From: Anaerolineales bacterium
Lineage (GTDB): Bacteria > Chloroflexota > Anaerolineae > 4572-78 > J111
Direction of reading: 5' to 3'
Length of the DNA: 64,000 nt
NCBI GenBank assembly: GCA_015075185.1
Contig: JABTUW010000002.1
Location: forward strand, 1,488,001 to 1,552,000
The stretch's first letter is position 1. Each line of letters begins with the position of its first letter. The notes below the pieces were generated by a model. It saw only the letters and a list, made by a program, of their open reading frames with translations. It was not told the DNA's origin and did not search any database. The translations under genes and the position numbers were made by a program. This document shows, in pieces, positions 41,138-48,902 of this stretch.

Positions 41138-43078
41138 ATGACGCAAGCCTGGTATAAAGTTGCCGAAATCGGGGAACTACCGGCAGGACAGGTCACGACC
41201 GTGACCGCGGGACTCACCGCCGTCTGTCTTATTCATACTGCCGACCATGCGTACACCGCGCTAGACAACCGCTGCCCGCATCAAGGGGGGCCGTTGGGAG
41301 AGGGGCAGCTCGATGGGGCCTGGCTGATCTGCCCCTGGCATGGGTACGAGTATGACCCCAGGACCGGTGATTCCCCCTCCGGTTATGGTGATCACGCGAC
41401 CGCTCTCCCGCTAGAGGTGCGCGAGGATGGCATCTACGTGGCGGTGGAGGAGCCGGAACATCGGCCTACGGTATCAGACCAGATGGTTCAGGTAATGACC
41501 GGGTGGGGGGTGGACACGGTTTTTGGCATGGTCGGCCACAGCAATCTGGGCTTTGCCGATGCGCTGCGCCGGGCCGAGGTGGACGGGCGGCTGCGTTTCT
41601 TTGGCGTGCGCCACGAAGGTGCAGCCTCTTTTGCCGCTGCCGCCTACGGCAAGCTGACCGGCCGGCCGGCGGCCTGCTTTGCCATTGCCGGACCCGGCAG
41701 CACCAATATGCTCACCGGCCTGTGGGATGCCAAAATGGATCGTGCCCCAGTGCTGGCTTTGAGCGGCCAGGTGGACACTCAAGTCCTGGGGCCTGGCGCA
41801 TTTCAAGAAGTTGATTTATACGCGGCTTTCGATGCGGTCCGCACCTGGGGCCAGACGGTCTTGACGGCTAAAAATGCCAGCAATTTGATGGCCCTGGCCT
41901 TGAAACATGCCACTGTCGAGCAGGGTGTCGCCCATTTGATTTTGCCCAACGAGGTGCAGGTTGCTCCGGCGCTGACCCCTCTCCCGGCGACGCCTCGCCA
42001 GGGACGTGTCTCTACCGTCAAAATTAGTCCCCCGGAAGCGGAATTGAACGAGGCGGTTGACCTGATCAAAGAAGCGAAACGCCCGGCCATCATCGCCGGC
42101 CACGGCGCGCGCTTTCACCGGGAGGCAATTGTCCAATTTGCCGAAAAGATTGACGCGGCGGTCATCACCACTTTCAAAGGTAAAGGGCTTATCTCTGACC
42201 ATCATCCTCTGGGCTGCGGAGTCTTGGGGCGCAGCGGCACGCCGGTGGGCAGCAGCGTGATGGGCCAGAGTGACCTGCTGATTGTGCTGGGTGCGTCGTT
42301 CTCTAACCACACCGGCATTTCGCTGAAAAAGAAAACCATTCAGGTGGATATTGACCGCATGACCCTGGGCAAATTCCACCCGGTAACGGTGCCGCTGTGG
42401 GGCGAGATTGGCACAACCTTGAAGCTGTTCAACGAGCGGCTGGACCCCGTCGAGCGTTCCCAGGTACGCGCCGATATTGCCCGGCGTTGGGCCTATTGGC
42501 GCGGCGAAAAGGAGAAGCACCTGGGCCAGCTTGACAGCCGTGGGCGGCTGCATCCAGCCCTGGTGTTTCACCACCTCGCCCAGCTTGTGCCGGAAGATGC
42601 CGTAATTTGTGTGGATGTAGGCAACAACACTTACAGCTTTGGCCGCTATTTTGAATGTAAGAACCAGGATGTGCTGATGTCCGGCTATCTCGGCAGCATT
42701 GGCTTTAGCTTTCCGGCAGCGATGGGAGCCTGGGCGGCGGTGGGCGACCGGCGAAAAATTGTCTCTGTTTCGGGTGATGGCGGCTTTGGCCAATACCTGG
42801 CCGAATTTACGACGGCGGTGAAATACAACATGCCCATCTGCCACATCCTCTTGAACAACGAGGAACTAGGCAAAATCTCCAAAGAGCAGCGAGCCGCCCA
42901 GTTGCATGTCTGGCAGACCAGCCTGCATAACCCAAATTTTGCCGAATACGCCAGATTGTGCGGCGGCCGGGGTTTCCGCGCGACCACTCCTGATGAAGTC
43001 GCCCCGGCGATTGAAGCTGGTCTCGCTGGCAGCGGCCCGGCGATTGTAGAGATTCTGACCGACCCTGCGCAGACTTAA
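41138..43078 (+). CDS. Rieske [2Fe-2S] domain fused to a ThDP-dependent enzyme (pyruvate oxidase/acetolactate synthase-like)
   Basis: 646 residues. Residues 1-105 are a complete Rieske ferredoxin-type domain with cluster ligands Cys46/His48 (CPHQGG) and Cys65/His68 (CPWHGYE). From about 108 on it is a full three-domain ThDP enzyme: catalytic Glu160 in RHEGAASFAA, GPGSTNMLTGL, the middle domain (AIIAGHGARF), and the ThDP/Mg motif GDG (546-548) to NN (573-574). The ThDP half resembles pyruvate oxidases and acetolactate synthases. The Rieske domain suggests electrons from the decarboxylated intermediate leave through an iron-sulfur centre. GGGAGG lies upstream of the ATG. It stands alone in its own transcription unit; the substrate is unknown. 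Confidence 0.88.
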   Translation: MTQAWYKVAEIGELPAGQVTTVTAGLTAVCLIHTADHAYTALDNRCPHQGGPLGEGQLDGAWLICPWHGYEYDPRTGDSPSGYGDHATALPLEVREDGIYVAVEEPEHRPTVSDQMVQVMTGWGVDTVFGMVGHSNLGFADALRRAEVDGRLRFFGVRHEGAASFAAAAYGKLTGRPAACFAIAGPGSTNMLTGLWDAKMDRAPVLALSGQVDTQVLGPGAFQEVDLYAAFDAVRTWGQTVLTAKNASNLMALALKHATVEQGVAHLILPNEVQVAPALTPLPATPRQGRVSTVKISPPEAELNEAVDLIKEAKRPAIIAGHGARFHREAIVQFAEKIDAAVITTFKGKGLISDHHPLGCGVLGRSGTPVGSSVMGQSDLLIVLGASFSNHTGISLKKKTIQVDIDRMTLGKFHPVTVPLWGEIGTTLKLFNERLDPVERSQVRADIARRWAYWRGEKEKHLGQLDSRGRLHPALVFHHLAQLVPEDAVICVDVGNNTYSFGRYFECKNQDVLMSGYLGSIGFSFPAAMGAWAAVGDRRKIVSVSGDGGFGQYLAEFTTAVKYNMPICHILLNNEELGKISKEQRAAQLHVWQTSLHNPNFAEYARLCGGRGFRATTPDEVAPAIEAGLAGSGPAIVEILTDPAQT

Positions 43079-43080
43079 CA

Positions 43081-43153
43081 AGTAGATAGAAGATAGAAGA
43101 TGGTAGATAGAAAATACTATCAACTATCAACTATCAACTATCTTCTATCTACT
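43081..43153. repeat. Inverted repeat with (ATCAACT)n core between convergent genes
   Basis: Arms of 15 bp (43081-43095 and 43139-43153) are exact complements, and the centre holds three ATCAACT-type tandem units (43117-43142). It probably acts as a bidirectional terminator between the Rieske-ThDP gene and mgtE. Confidence 0.65.
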
Positions 43154-43158
43154 TTCTT

Positions 43159-44508
43159 CTACAGTCCCAAAATTATCCCAGCGATGGTGAAATAAATAAA
43201 CAGGCCGGTCGCATCTACCAGGGTGCTCATGGCCGGGCCGGAAACTACGGTTGGATCAATTTTGAATTTGGCGGCCAGCAGCGGCAGCAGGGAGCCGAGC
43301 GTGTTGGCCCAGACGACTATGGCAAAAATGGCAATCGAGACGGTCAGGGCCAGGGACTGGCCGGTTCCCCAGGAGAGCGCGCGGATATAGGCCACCACGC
43401 CCATACACAGGCCCAGCAATGTACCGGTGCGCAGTTCGTGCCAGAAGGCCCCCCAGGCGTCGCGTAAGCCAATGTCGCCGACCGCCAAAGCGCGAATGAC
43501 GGTGCTGGTGGTTTGCGAGCCGGCATTACCGCCGGTGCCGATGAGCAGCGGTACAAAAAAGGCCAGCGCCACGGCGGAGTGGAGTTCGTTCTCAAAATGG
43601 CGCAGCACGGTGCCGGTCAGGCTTTCGGTGATAAAGAGGAGGAGCAGCCAGCTAATGCGCTTGCGGGTGATGGTCAAAACGCCGGTGCTCAAATAAGATC
43701 CCTCCAACGGTTCCGCCCCGCCCAGGCGTTGAATATCCTCCGTGGCCTCCTCTTCCAGGACATCAATCACATCGTCTATAGTAATCACCCCCAGCAGGGT
43801 ATGGTGCTCATCCACGACGGGCAGCGTTTCCAGGTCGTAGCGGGCCATCAGCCGGGCGCATTCCTCCTGGTCGGTCCCGGCCGGAACGGAAATAACCTCG
43901 ACATTCATAATGTCCATTAAGATGGCCTGGGGAGCCGCCACAATCAATTGGCGCATGTTGACCACCCCGCACAGGTGCAGGTCCCGATCCACTACGTACA
44001 GGTAGTAACTGGTTTCCTTGTCGGGCTGCCAATCATGGATAGCTTCCAGGGCCTCGGCGGCGGTCATGCGCCGGCGCAGGGCCAGATATTCGGAGGTCAT
44101 CAGGCCGCCGGCGCTGTCGTCGGGGTGGAGGAGCAGGGGGTGGATTTCGTCGGGATCGTCCAGGCCGGCCAGTACGGCCCGGGCGTGCTCCGGTTCAAGG
44201 TCGCCCAGCAAATCGGCGGCCTCATCCGGCTCCATTTCGTCCACAATGCGGATGGCGGTGGCGGTCGGTAAAGCGGCGACCAGTTCGGCGGCGTCCTCGT
44301 CGTCTAACTCTTCCAAAATGTCGGCCGAGTCGGCCGGGTCGAGTCTGGGCAGAAGGGCGACCTGGTCCTCTTCGTCCAGCTCGGCAAAAAGCTCGGCCTG
44401 GTCGGGCGGGTGCAGCGCTTCGATGATGTTAGCCGCCCCGACCAGGTCGTCGCGCTCCAGAGCAGCCTGCAACTGAATTAAAACATGGTTTAAAATAGGG
44501 GTTTCCAC
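43159..44508 (-). CDS. mgtE: Magnesium transporter MgtE
   Basis: 449-residue Mg2+ channel. Acidic N domain (LDEEDQVALLPRLDPADSADILEELDDEDAAEL), CBS pair (MTSEYLALRRRMTAAEAL; VDEHHTLLGVITIDDVIDVLEEEATEDI), then five membrane helices with PLLIGTGGNAGSQTTST, the family pore signature. The start is GTG at 44508 with GGAGG 6 nt upstream; the frame is open further upstream but that part is the leader RNA. The N and CBS domains close the pore when cytosolic Mg2+ is high. Confidence 0.95.
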   Translation of the reverse strand: METPILNHVLIQLQAALERDDLVGAANIIEALHPPDQAELFAELDEEDQVALLPRLDPADSADILEELDDEDAAELVAALPTATAIRIVDEMEPDEAADLLGDLEPEHARAVLAGLDDPDEIHPLLLHPDDSAGGLMTSEYLALRRRMTAAEALEAIHDWQPDKETSYYLYVVDRDLHLCGVVNMRQLIVAAPQAILMDIMNVEVISVPAGTDQEECARLMARYDLETLPVVDEHHTLLGVITIDDVIDVLEEEATEDIQRLGGAEPLEGSYLSTGVLTITRKRISWLLLLFITESLTGTVLRHFENELHSAVALAFFVPLLIGTGGNAGSQTTSTVIRALAVGDIGLRDAWGAFWHELRTGTLLGLCMGVVAYIRALSWGTGQSLALTVSIAIFAIVVWANTLGSLLPLLAAKFKIDPTVVSGPAMSTLVDATGLFIYFTIAGIILGL

Positions 44509-44682
44509 GAGGCGCCTCCGAGTAAAGCATACGCTCCCGGAGGCGGGAGAGAACCTGCCGGCGGGGGCTAATTTATTGCATTGGCAGGCGTAGCCAGGGA
44601 GCAGCGGGACAGTTGTCCCCACCTACGCGACGCAGGTCCGTCTTCCACTGTTTGGATCACCATAGCTGTGAATATCGTCACG
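44509..44682 (-). promoter_or_regulatory. Long mgtE leader, candidate Mg2+-responsive riboswitch (M-box-like)
   Basis: About 174 nt of untranslated leader between the predicted start site and GTG. It contains GUAGGUGGGGA, GUCCCGCUGCUCCC and GCCUGCCAAUG, reminiscent of AGGUGAGG, GCUGCUGCCC and GACGCCAAUGGG in M-box RNAs upstream of mgtE. A hairpin (CCGCCUCCGGGAG and surrounding) sits near the RBS. The resemblance is partial and judged by eye. Confidence 0.45.
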
Positions 44683-44688
44683 GGTGTG

Positions 44689-44716
44689 ATTATAGGCTCG
44701 ATAAGCGCCGTGTCAA
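44689..44716 (-). promoter_or_regulatory. Consensus sigma70-type promoter of mgtE
   Basis: TTGACA (44716-44711), 16-nt spacer, TATAAT (44694-44689). It lies immediately after the hydrolase stop codon and fixes the long leader. Confidence 0.8.
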
Positions 44717-44729
44717 TTAGCATTATGGC

Positions 44730-45509
44730 TTAAGTACCCAGGCAGCGTTCCATAAAACGCAGGGTTAAGGAGGTAACTTGCTCGATCTCATGATCTAGCA
44801 TCACCAGATGGCCGGTGTGCTCCAGCCAGTGCAGCTCTTTAAGTGGGGAGCCAATTTCGCGGTAAAGGATGCCGACGCCGCGCAGGTCAATGGCCGTGTC
44901 CAGGCGGCCCTGGACAATCAACAGCGGCTGGCGAAGGTGGGCCAGGCGGCGTCGCACCTGGCGCTGCAGGTGGGTCAATTGGAGAAAGGCCGGGATGGAA
45001 TTGACCTTGTAGCCCTGCCATTTGCCGTCGGCGTCGTAATGGAGGGTGCGCTTGGGAGAAGTCCGGACGAACGGCGCGGCCAGACGGGCTTTGAGCGTGG
45101 TCATGCGGGGGACAGCCAGGGCCGGGGCATACGCGAGAATCCCGGCAATCTCCGGCTGCTCGCCGGCCAGGTACAGCGCCAGCAGCGCCCCCATTGATTC
45201 CCCGCCGACGAAGACGCGCTCGCAGCGGGCGGTGAGATGGTGATAGGCATCGCTGAGCGCCTTAACCCAATCCTGCCAGCGGCAGCGATTCAATGCCTGG
45301 GGATCAAGCCCATGGCCGGGTAGCAGTGGCCCGGAGACCGTATAGCCCTGCCGGTGGAGATGGCCGGCCAGCAGGCGCACCTCGGCGGTTGTCGCCGTGT
45401 AGCCGTGCGAAAGCAGCACTCCCACCGGCCCGCCCGGCCAGAAGAAGGCGTCGCCGGGTAAGTGGGAGTTATGGAGAGCAGGGTTGAGAGAATTGGGTTG
45501 TTGGTCCAT
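44730..45509 (-). CDS. Alpha/beta hydrolase (carboxylesterase / monoacylglycerol lipase-like)
   Basis: 259-residue serine hydrolase. Oxyanion HG in LLSHGYTATTAEV, nucleophile elbow GGESMGA, Asp in QGRLDTAID, His in LEHTGHLVMLD: a complete triad. Resembles Est30-type carboxylesterases. No signal peptide, so it is cytoplasmic. It sits just upstream of the mgtE promoter, in its own unit. The substrate is probably a short- or medium-chain ester. Confidence 0.9.
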   Translation of the reverse strand: MDQQPNSLNPALHNSHLPGDAFFWPGGPVGVLLSHGYTATTAEVRLLAGHLHRQGYTVSGPLLPGHGLDPQALNRCRWQDWVKALSDAYHHLTARCERVFVGGESMGALLALYLAGEQPEIAGILAYAPALAVPRMTTLKARLAAPFVRTSPKRTLHYDADGKWQGYKVNSIPAFLQLTHLQRQVRRRLAHLRQPLLIVQGRLDTAIDLRGVGILYREIGSPLKELHWLEHTGHLVMLDHEIEQVTSLTLRFMERCLGT

Positions 45510-45529
45510 AAAATCTTAGCAGCGAAAAT

Positions 45530-45640
45530 CATCCTGAGTAGAGCGTTAGCTCGTATCGAAGGGTGATTTTCACTGCATTATCGTATCCTTCGATACGCCC
45601 TTCGCTTCGCTCAGGGCTACTCAGGACGCGATTACGAAGA
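45530..45640. repeat. Dispersed palindromic repeat, copy B
   Basis: Contains TATCCTTCGATACGCCCTTCG and GGCTACTCAGGACGCG, the reverse-orientation counterpart of the element at 11694-11806. It lies between the hydrolase and HdrD-like genes. Confidence 0.65.
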
Positions 45641-45656
45641 CTCCGAACTTAAGTTA

Positions 45657-47684
45657 TTAGGCCATTGCTTCCGCCACGATTTCCGCCACATCCTTGACCT
45701 TCATCGGCGCGCCGGCTTCGGTGTTGGCGTCGTTGAGCATGCGGGCGCAGAAGGGACAGCCCACGGCCAGAGTGTCAGCCCCGGTGGCTTTGGCCTCGGC
45801 GTAGCGATTGGCATTGACCGCCTGAGACCCTTTTTCCTCTTCTTTCCACATTTGCGCCCCGCCCGCGCCGCAGCAGAAAGAGTTGTTTTTCTGGCGATCC
45901 ATCTCCAGGAGGGTCAGTCCCGCTTGAGCCAATGCCTCACGGGGAGCCTCATAGATGCCGTTATGGCGGCCCAGATAGCAGGGGTCGTGGAATGTGACCC
46001 CCCCCTTGCCCCCCCCTGAAAGGGGGGGGGATTTGAGTTTCAGCTTGCCGCTGCCAATGAGTTCGGTTAGGAGTTGGGTGTGATGGAGCACACGGTAATT
46101 GCCGCCGTAGTCGGCGTACTCTTTGCCGAGGGTATGCAGGCAGTGGGGACAACTGGCCAGAATGCGCTTCTGGTCCGCGCCGACCGAGTTAAGCAGTTCG
46201 ATATTAGCCTGGGCCATTTCGAAAAAGAGATACTCATTCCCGGCCCGGCGGGCGACGTCGCCGGTACAGGCTTCGTTGTTGCCCAGCACGGCAAAGTTGA
46301 CTCCGGCGGCATTAAGCACGGTGGCGATGGCCCGGGCGATGGCTTGGGCGTTGGGGTCAAACGCCCCGGCGCAGCCAACCCAGTACAGCAGCTCAAAATC
46401 AGGATTTTCCTCCACGGTCGGCACTTTGAAGGGCAGGGGCTTGGCCCACTCGAGCCGGTCGGAGGCCATTTGCCAGGGGTTGGCGTTGCGCTCCATGCCG
46501 GTAAAGGCCCCTTTGAGTTCGTGGGGAAAGGCGCTGTTCATCAAGACCTGGTCACGGCGAATGCCCATAATATCAAACATCGGCTCGTTGCCGACGGGGC
46601 AAACCTCGACACAGGCGCCGCAAGCGGTACAGGCCCAGACGGCGCTCTCGCTGATGGCGTATTCCAGGAGGGCCAACGGGTCCTCCTTGCCGGCGGCCAG
46701 GTCCTTCATGTGATCCCAGATGTAGTAGCGTTTGTTAATTTCCAGGGTCGAAGGCGACAGTTCCTTGCCAGTCACGTAGGCCGGGCAGGCGTCCTGGCAG
46801 CGGTTGCACATGATACAGGCAAAGGCATCTACGAGGTGGGTTTGGGGCAGGTCGGTCAGGCGGGCTACGCCGAACTGCTCGATGCTCTCGTTGTTGAAGT
46901 CAATCGGATCGAGCGCGCCCAGAGCGCGGCGCTGGGGACGAGTCATAAAATTGAAGGGGCCGACAAACAGGTGGGCGTGCTTGGTGTAGGGGAAGTAAGG
47001 CAGAAAGGCCAGGATCAGGCCCAGGGCAATCCACCAACTGACGTGCCAGCCAACCGTTTGCGCCCCTGGCGACATACCGGCCCACAGCCGGGCGGCCATA
47101 CTGGCAAAGGGCTGCCAGGGGTCGCCGCCTTCCAGAGCAGCCAGGAAAGACGCGCCCAGGAACCGGAAGCCGACATGGCTCAGGATGAAGCCACCGACGA
47201 TGAGCGAGTCGGTGGGGATGCCGCTCAGCATTTTGGGATGCAGTTTGACGTTGTCGTAATAGCGCAGTACGGGGGACTTGACTACAAAGCGGCGCACCAG
47301 AAAGTAGATCATGCCGACCAGCACGCCGATACTGAGAACGTCGGCCAGGAGACGGTACAGGCCGCCCGCCGGGGTGTCGCCCAGAAAGCGGAAACCGGGA
47401 ATGTAACCTTCGATGACGTCCACGGCGTTGACCAAAAAGTAGAAGAGAAAGCCCCAGGCGATGGCAAAGTGAAACAGCGAGGTCAAGGGACGGTGGCGGA
47501 TGATGCGGCCCTGGTTGATCAGAGATACAAAGCCGGTCCATAAACGCTGCGGCAGGTGGTCGAAATTGAGACGGCCCTGCCCGCGCCGCACCACACGGGC
47601 CATGCGGCCAAAAGTGACATAGGTCATATAAAGGGAGGCCAGAACGGCAAAAGCGAATAGGAATTTTTCAATTAAGGTCAGCAT
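45657..47684 (-). CDS. Membrane Fe-S oxidoreductase: NarI-like membrane domain, two [4Fe-4S] clusters, CCG domains (HdrD-like)
   Basis: 675 residues. About five N-terminal membrane helices (residues 1-245) with several His residues suited to haem b. Two ferredoxin-type motifs follow: Cys290/293/296/300 and Cys352/355/358/362. Two cysteine-rich CCG regions come next (YWVGCAGAF, SCPHCLHTLG, DPCYLGRHNG, CCGAGGAQMW). The layout matches HdrD/GlpC-type subunits that move electrons between membrane and soluble partners, such as electron-transfer flavoprotein or an acyl-CoA or lactate dehydrogenase; partners are not adjacent. Residues about 550-561 (SPPLSGGGKGG) are encoded by a G/C-tract repeat inserted in frame before the second CCG motif. 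Confidence 0.88.
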   Translation of the reverse strand: MLTLIEKFLFAFAVLASLYMTYVTFGRMARVVRRGQGRLNFDHLPQRLWTGFVSLINQGRIIRHRPLTSLFHFAIAWGFLFYFLVNAVDVIEGYIPGFRFLGDTPAGGLYRLLADVLSIGVLVGMIYFLVRRFVVKSPVLRYYDNVKLHPKMLSGIPTDSLIVGGFILSHVGFRFLGASFLAALEGGDPWQPFASMAARLWAGMSPGAQTVGWHVSWWIALGLILAFLPYFPYTKHAHLFVGPFNFMTRPQRRALGALDPIDFNNESIEQFGVARLTDLPQTHLVDAFACIMCNRCQDACPAYVTGKELSPSTLEINKRYYIWDHMKDLAAGKEDPLALLEYAISESAVWACTACGACVEVCPVGNEPMFDIMGIRRDQVLMNSAFPHELKGAFTGMERNANPWQMASDRLEWAKPLPFKVPTVEENPDFELLYWVGCAGAFDPNAQAIARAIATVLNAAGVNFAVLGNNEACTGDVARRAGNEYLFFEMAQANIELLNSVGADQKRILASCPHCLHTLGKEYADYGGNYRVLHHTQLLTELIGSGKLKLKSPPLSGGGKGGVTFHDPCYLGRHNGIYEAPREALAQAGLTLLEMDRQKNNSFCCGAGGAQMWKEEEKGSQAVNANRYAEAKATGADTLAVGCPFCARMLNDANTEAGAPMKVKDVAEIVAEAMA

Positions 47685-47854
47685 TGACTCCTCGATAACA
47701 ACTTTGGTTTTTTGCAGACTGAAGCAGGGGGAGGGACAGGCGCATTATACCAGCAATCTGGCCGGCGGGCCAAACAAAAAGCCCACGACCGGCAGGAGGG
47801 AGGGTGTGGGTTTATTCTCGTTTCAAAATCCGATTTTGGAACGAGAGGGCACGG

Positions 47855-47882
47855 GGAGTGCAAAAGTGCACTTTTGCACTCC
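47855..47882. repeat. Perfect 28-bp palindrome
   Basis: GGAGTGCAAAAG, TGCA, CTTTTGCACTCC: fully self-complementary. It lies in the 218-nt gap between the Cys-motif gene and the HdrD-like gene, beside a second imperfect palindrome (about 47818-47845). Possible protein-binding site or terminator remnant. Confidence 0.7.
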
Positions 47883-47902
47883 TGTTCCGGCAACACGGCT
47901 GA

Positions 47903-48274
47903 CTAGGCCGCTTTTTTCAACTCATCACGGCCGGATTGTTCAATAAACGAATTGCGGGCGTGTTCGTAGCGTTTGATAAGCTGCTTGTCGCTGCCTTTAA
48001 AGCTGATAACCGTCTGTTGGGCGCAGACGGCGCAGCCGCGTTGGGCGCGATAGCTGTCCATTTCGCAGCTCAAGCAACTGCCAAGTTGGATCATCATGAG
48101 ACAAAAAGCCAGAGCATCAGGATGGGTTTCGGGCAAAGTTGATAGTGAGTCTATAAACTTGGCCCACTCGTCGCCGCGCAAATTACGCAAGCGGGGAATT
48201 AAACGAGGCGTAAAGAGTAAATCATACTTGCCATAAACTTGCGGAAGATCATTCATAGTTTCCCAATCCTGCAT
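47903..48274 (-). CDS. Small protein with CxxC motifs, function unknown
   Basis: 123 residues from ATG at 48274. A perfect promoter at 48333-48361 puts the transcript start below the more upstream in-frame ATGs, which excludes them. The central part is helical (LIPRLRNLRGDEWAKFIDSL). It carries paired cysteines (CLSCEMDSYRAQRGCAVCA), likely a zinc or Fe-S site, and a basic C-terminal helix. It is divergent from the A-type Fe-S carrier gene, which suggests a link to Fe-S metabolism, but this is only context. Confidence 0.7.
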   Translation of the reverse strand: MQDWETMNDLPQVYGKYDLLFTPRLIPRLRNLRGDEWAKFIDSLSTLPETHPDALAFCLMMIQLGSCLSCEMDSYRAQRGCAVCAQQTVISFKGSDKQLIKRYEHARNSFIEQSGRDELKKAA

Positions 48275-48332
48275 TGGCCCCGGTTCAACCGAGCTATTTA
48301 GTTTAAATAATTGCAAAAAAATAAACATAACT

Positions 48333-48361
48333 ATTATAATCGGGCCATGTCCGCATGTCAA
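48333..48361 (-). promoter_or_regulatory. Consensus sigma70-type promoter of the CxxC protein gene
   Basis: TTGACA (48361-48356), 17 nt, TATAAT (48338-48333). Both hexamers are perfect. It is back-to-back with the erpA-like promoter, with the -35 boxes only 32 bp apart. Confidence 0.85.
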
Positions 48362-48393
48362 TAGCTTAATTTTTATGAATTTCACTATAAATA

Positions 48394-48422
48394 TTGACAA
48401 AAGGCCACGCCCTAAGTAAAAT
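48394..48422 (+). promoter_or_regulatory. Sigma70-type promoter of the A-type Fe-S carrier gene
   Basis: TTGACA (48394-48399), 17-nt spacer, TAAAAT (48417-48422), about 59 nt before the ATG at 48481. Confidence 0.8.
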
Positions 48423-48480
48423 AGCGTTAATCTACAGCAAGATTATTTATCAATCTGGCTTAAAACCTTAGGAGGCATGA

Positions 48481-48837
48481 ATGATTACACTAACGACGTC
48501 GGCGGCGGAGAAGCTACAAGGCATCATGAATGAAAAAGGGTTGACTCATCACGCCTTGCGCGTGTTTGTTTCCGGCGGCGGTTGCTCGGGTTTGTCTTAC
48601 GGCATGACCTTTGCCGAAGGCGCAGAATTTGGCGATCAAGAGTTTGACGTGAACGGGGTTAAGGTGGTAGTGGATATGGGCAGTATTCAATACCTGGATG
48701 GCGCCGAGATTGACTACATTGATAGTTTAATGGGCGGTGGATTCCGCATCGAAAACCCCAATGCAGTCCAGTCTTGCGCCTGTGGCAGTTCTTTCCGCAC
48801 TGCTGCCGGCGAACAAGGCACGCCTTGCGGTCACTAA
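48481..48837 (+). CDS. erpA: A-type iron-sulfur carrier / insertion protein (ErpA/IscA family)
   Basis: 118 residues, family length. The three cluster-binding cysteines are present: Cys35 (GGGCSGLSYGM), Cys99 and Cys101 (CACGSSF). It accepts an Fe-S cluster from a scaffold and inserts it into client proteins. AGGAGG lies 5 nt before the start. A terminator follows directly. The symbol is by family; IscA or SufA cannot be excluded. Confidence 0.93.
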   Translation: MITLTTSAAEKLQGIMNEKGLTHHALRVFVSGGGCSGLSYGMTFAEGAEFGDQEFDVNGVKVVVDMGSIQYLDGAEIDYIDSLMGGGFRIENPNAVQSCACGSSFRTAAGEQGTPCGH

Positions 48838-48852
48838 TTTCTTAACCAATCT

Positions 48853-48891
48853 ATCGCCCTCACGAAAAACTTTGTGGGGGCGATTTTTTTT
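48853..48891 (+). terminator. Rho-independent terminator after the A-type carrier gene
   Basis: 11-bp stem (ATCGCCCTCAC with GTGGGGGCGAT, one G-U pair), 10-nt loop, then T8. It is immediately followed by the DUF2203 gene, so that gene depends on read-through or its own promoter. Confidence 0.88.
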
Positions 48892-48902
48892 GAGTAGAAC
48901 CC

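Noticed and set aside
41816..42844. 342-codon frame antisense to the Rieske-ThDP gene
   Set aside because: The sense strand encodes conserved ThDP motifs; the antisense product has no recognisable domain.
43117..43142. Short CRISPR-like tandem repeats (ATCAACT)
   Set aside because: The 7-bp units have no spacers, and no cas genes are nearby; it is a simple tandem repeat inside an inverted repeat.
46074..47543. 489-codon open frame antisense to the HdrD-like gene
   Set aside because: Shadow of a GC-rich gene: His/Gly/Val-rich low-information sequence, while the opposite strand has intact Fe-S and CCG motifs.
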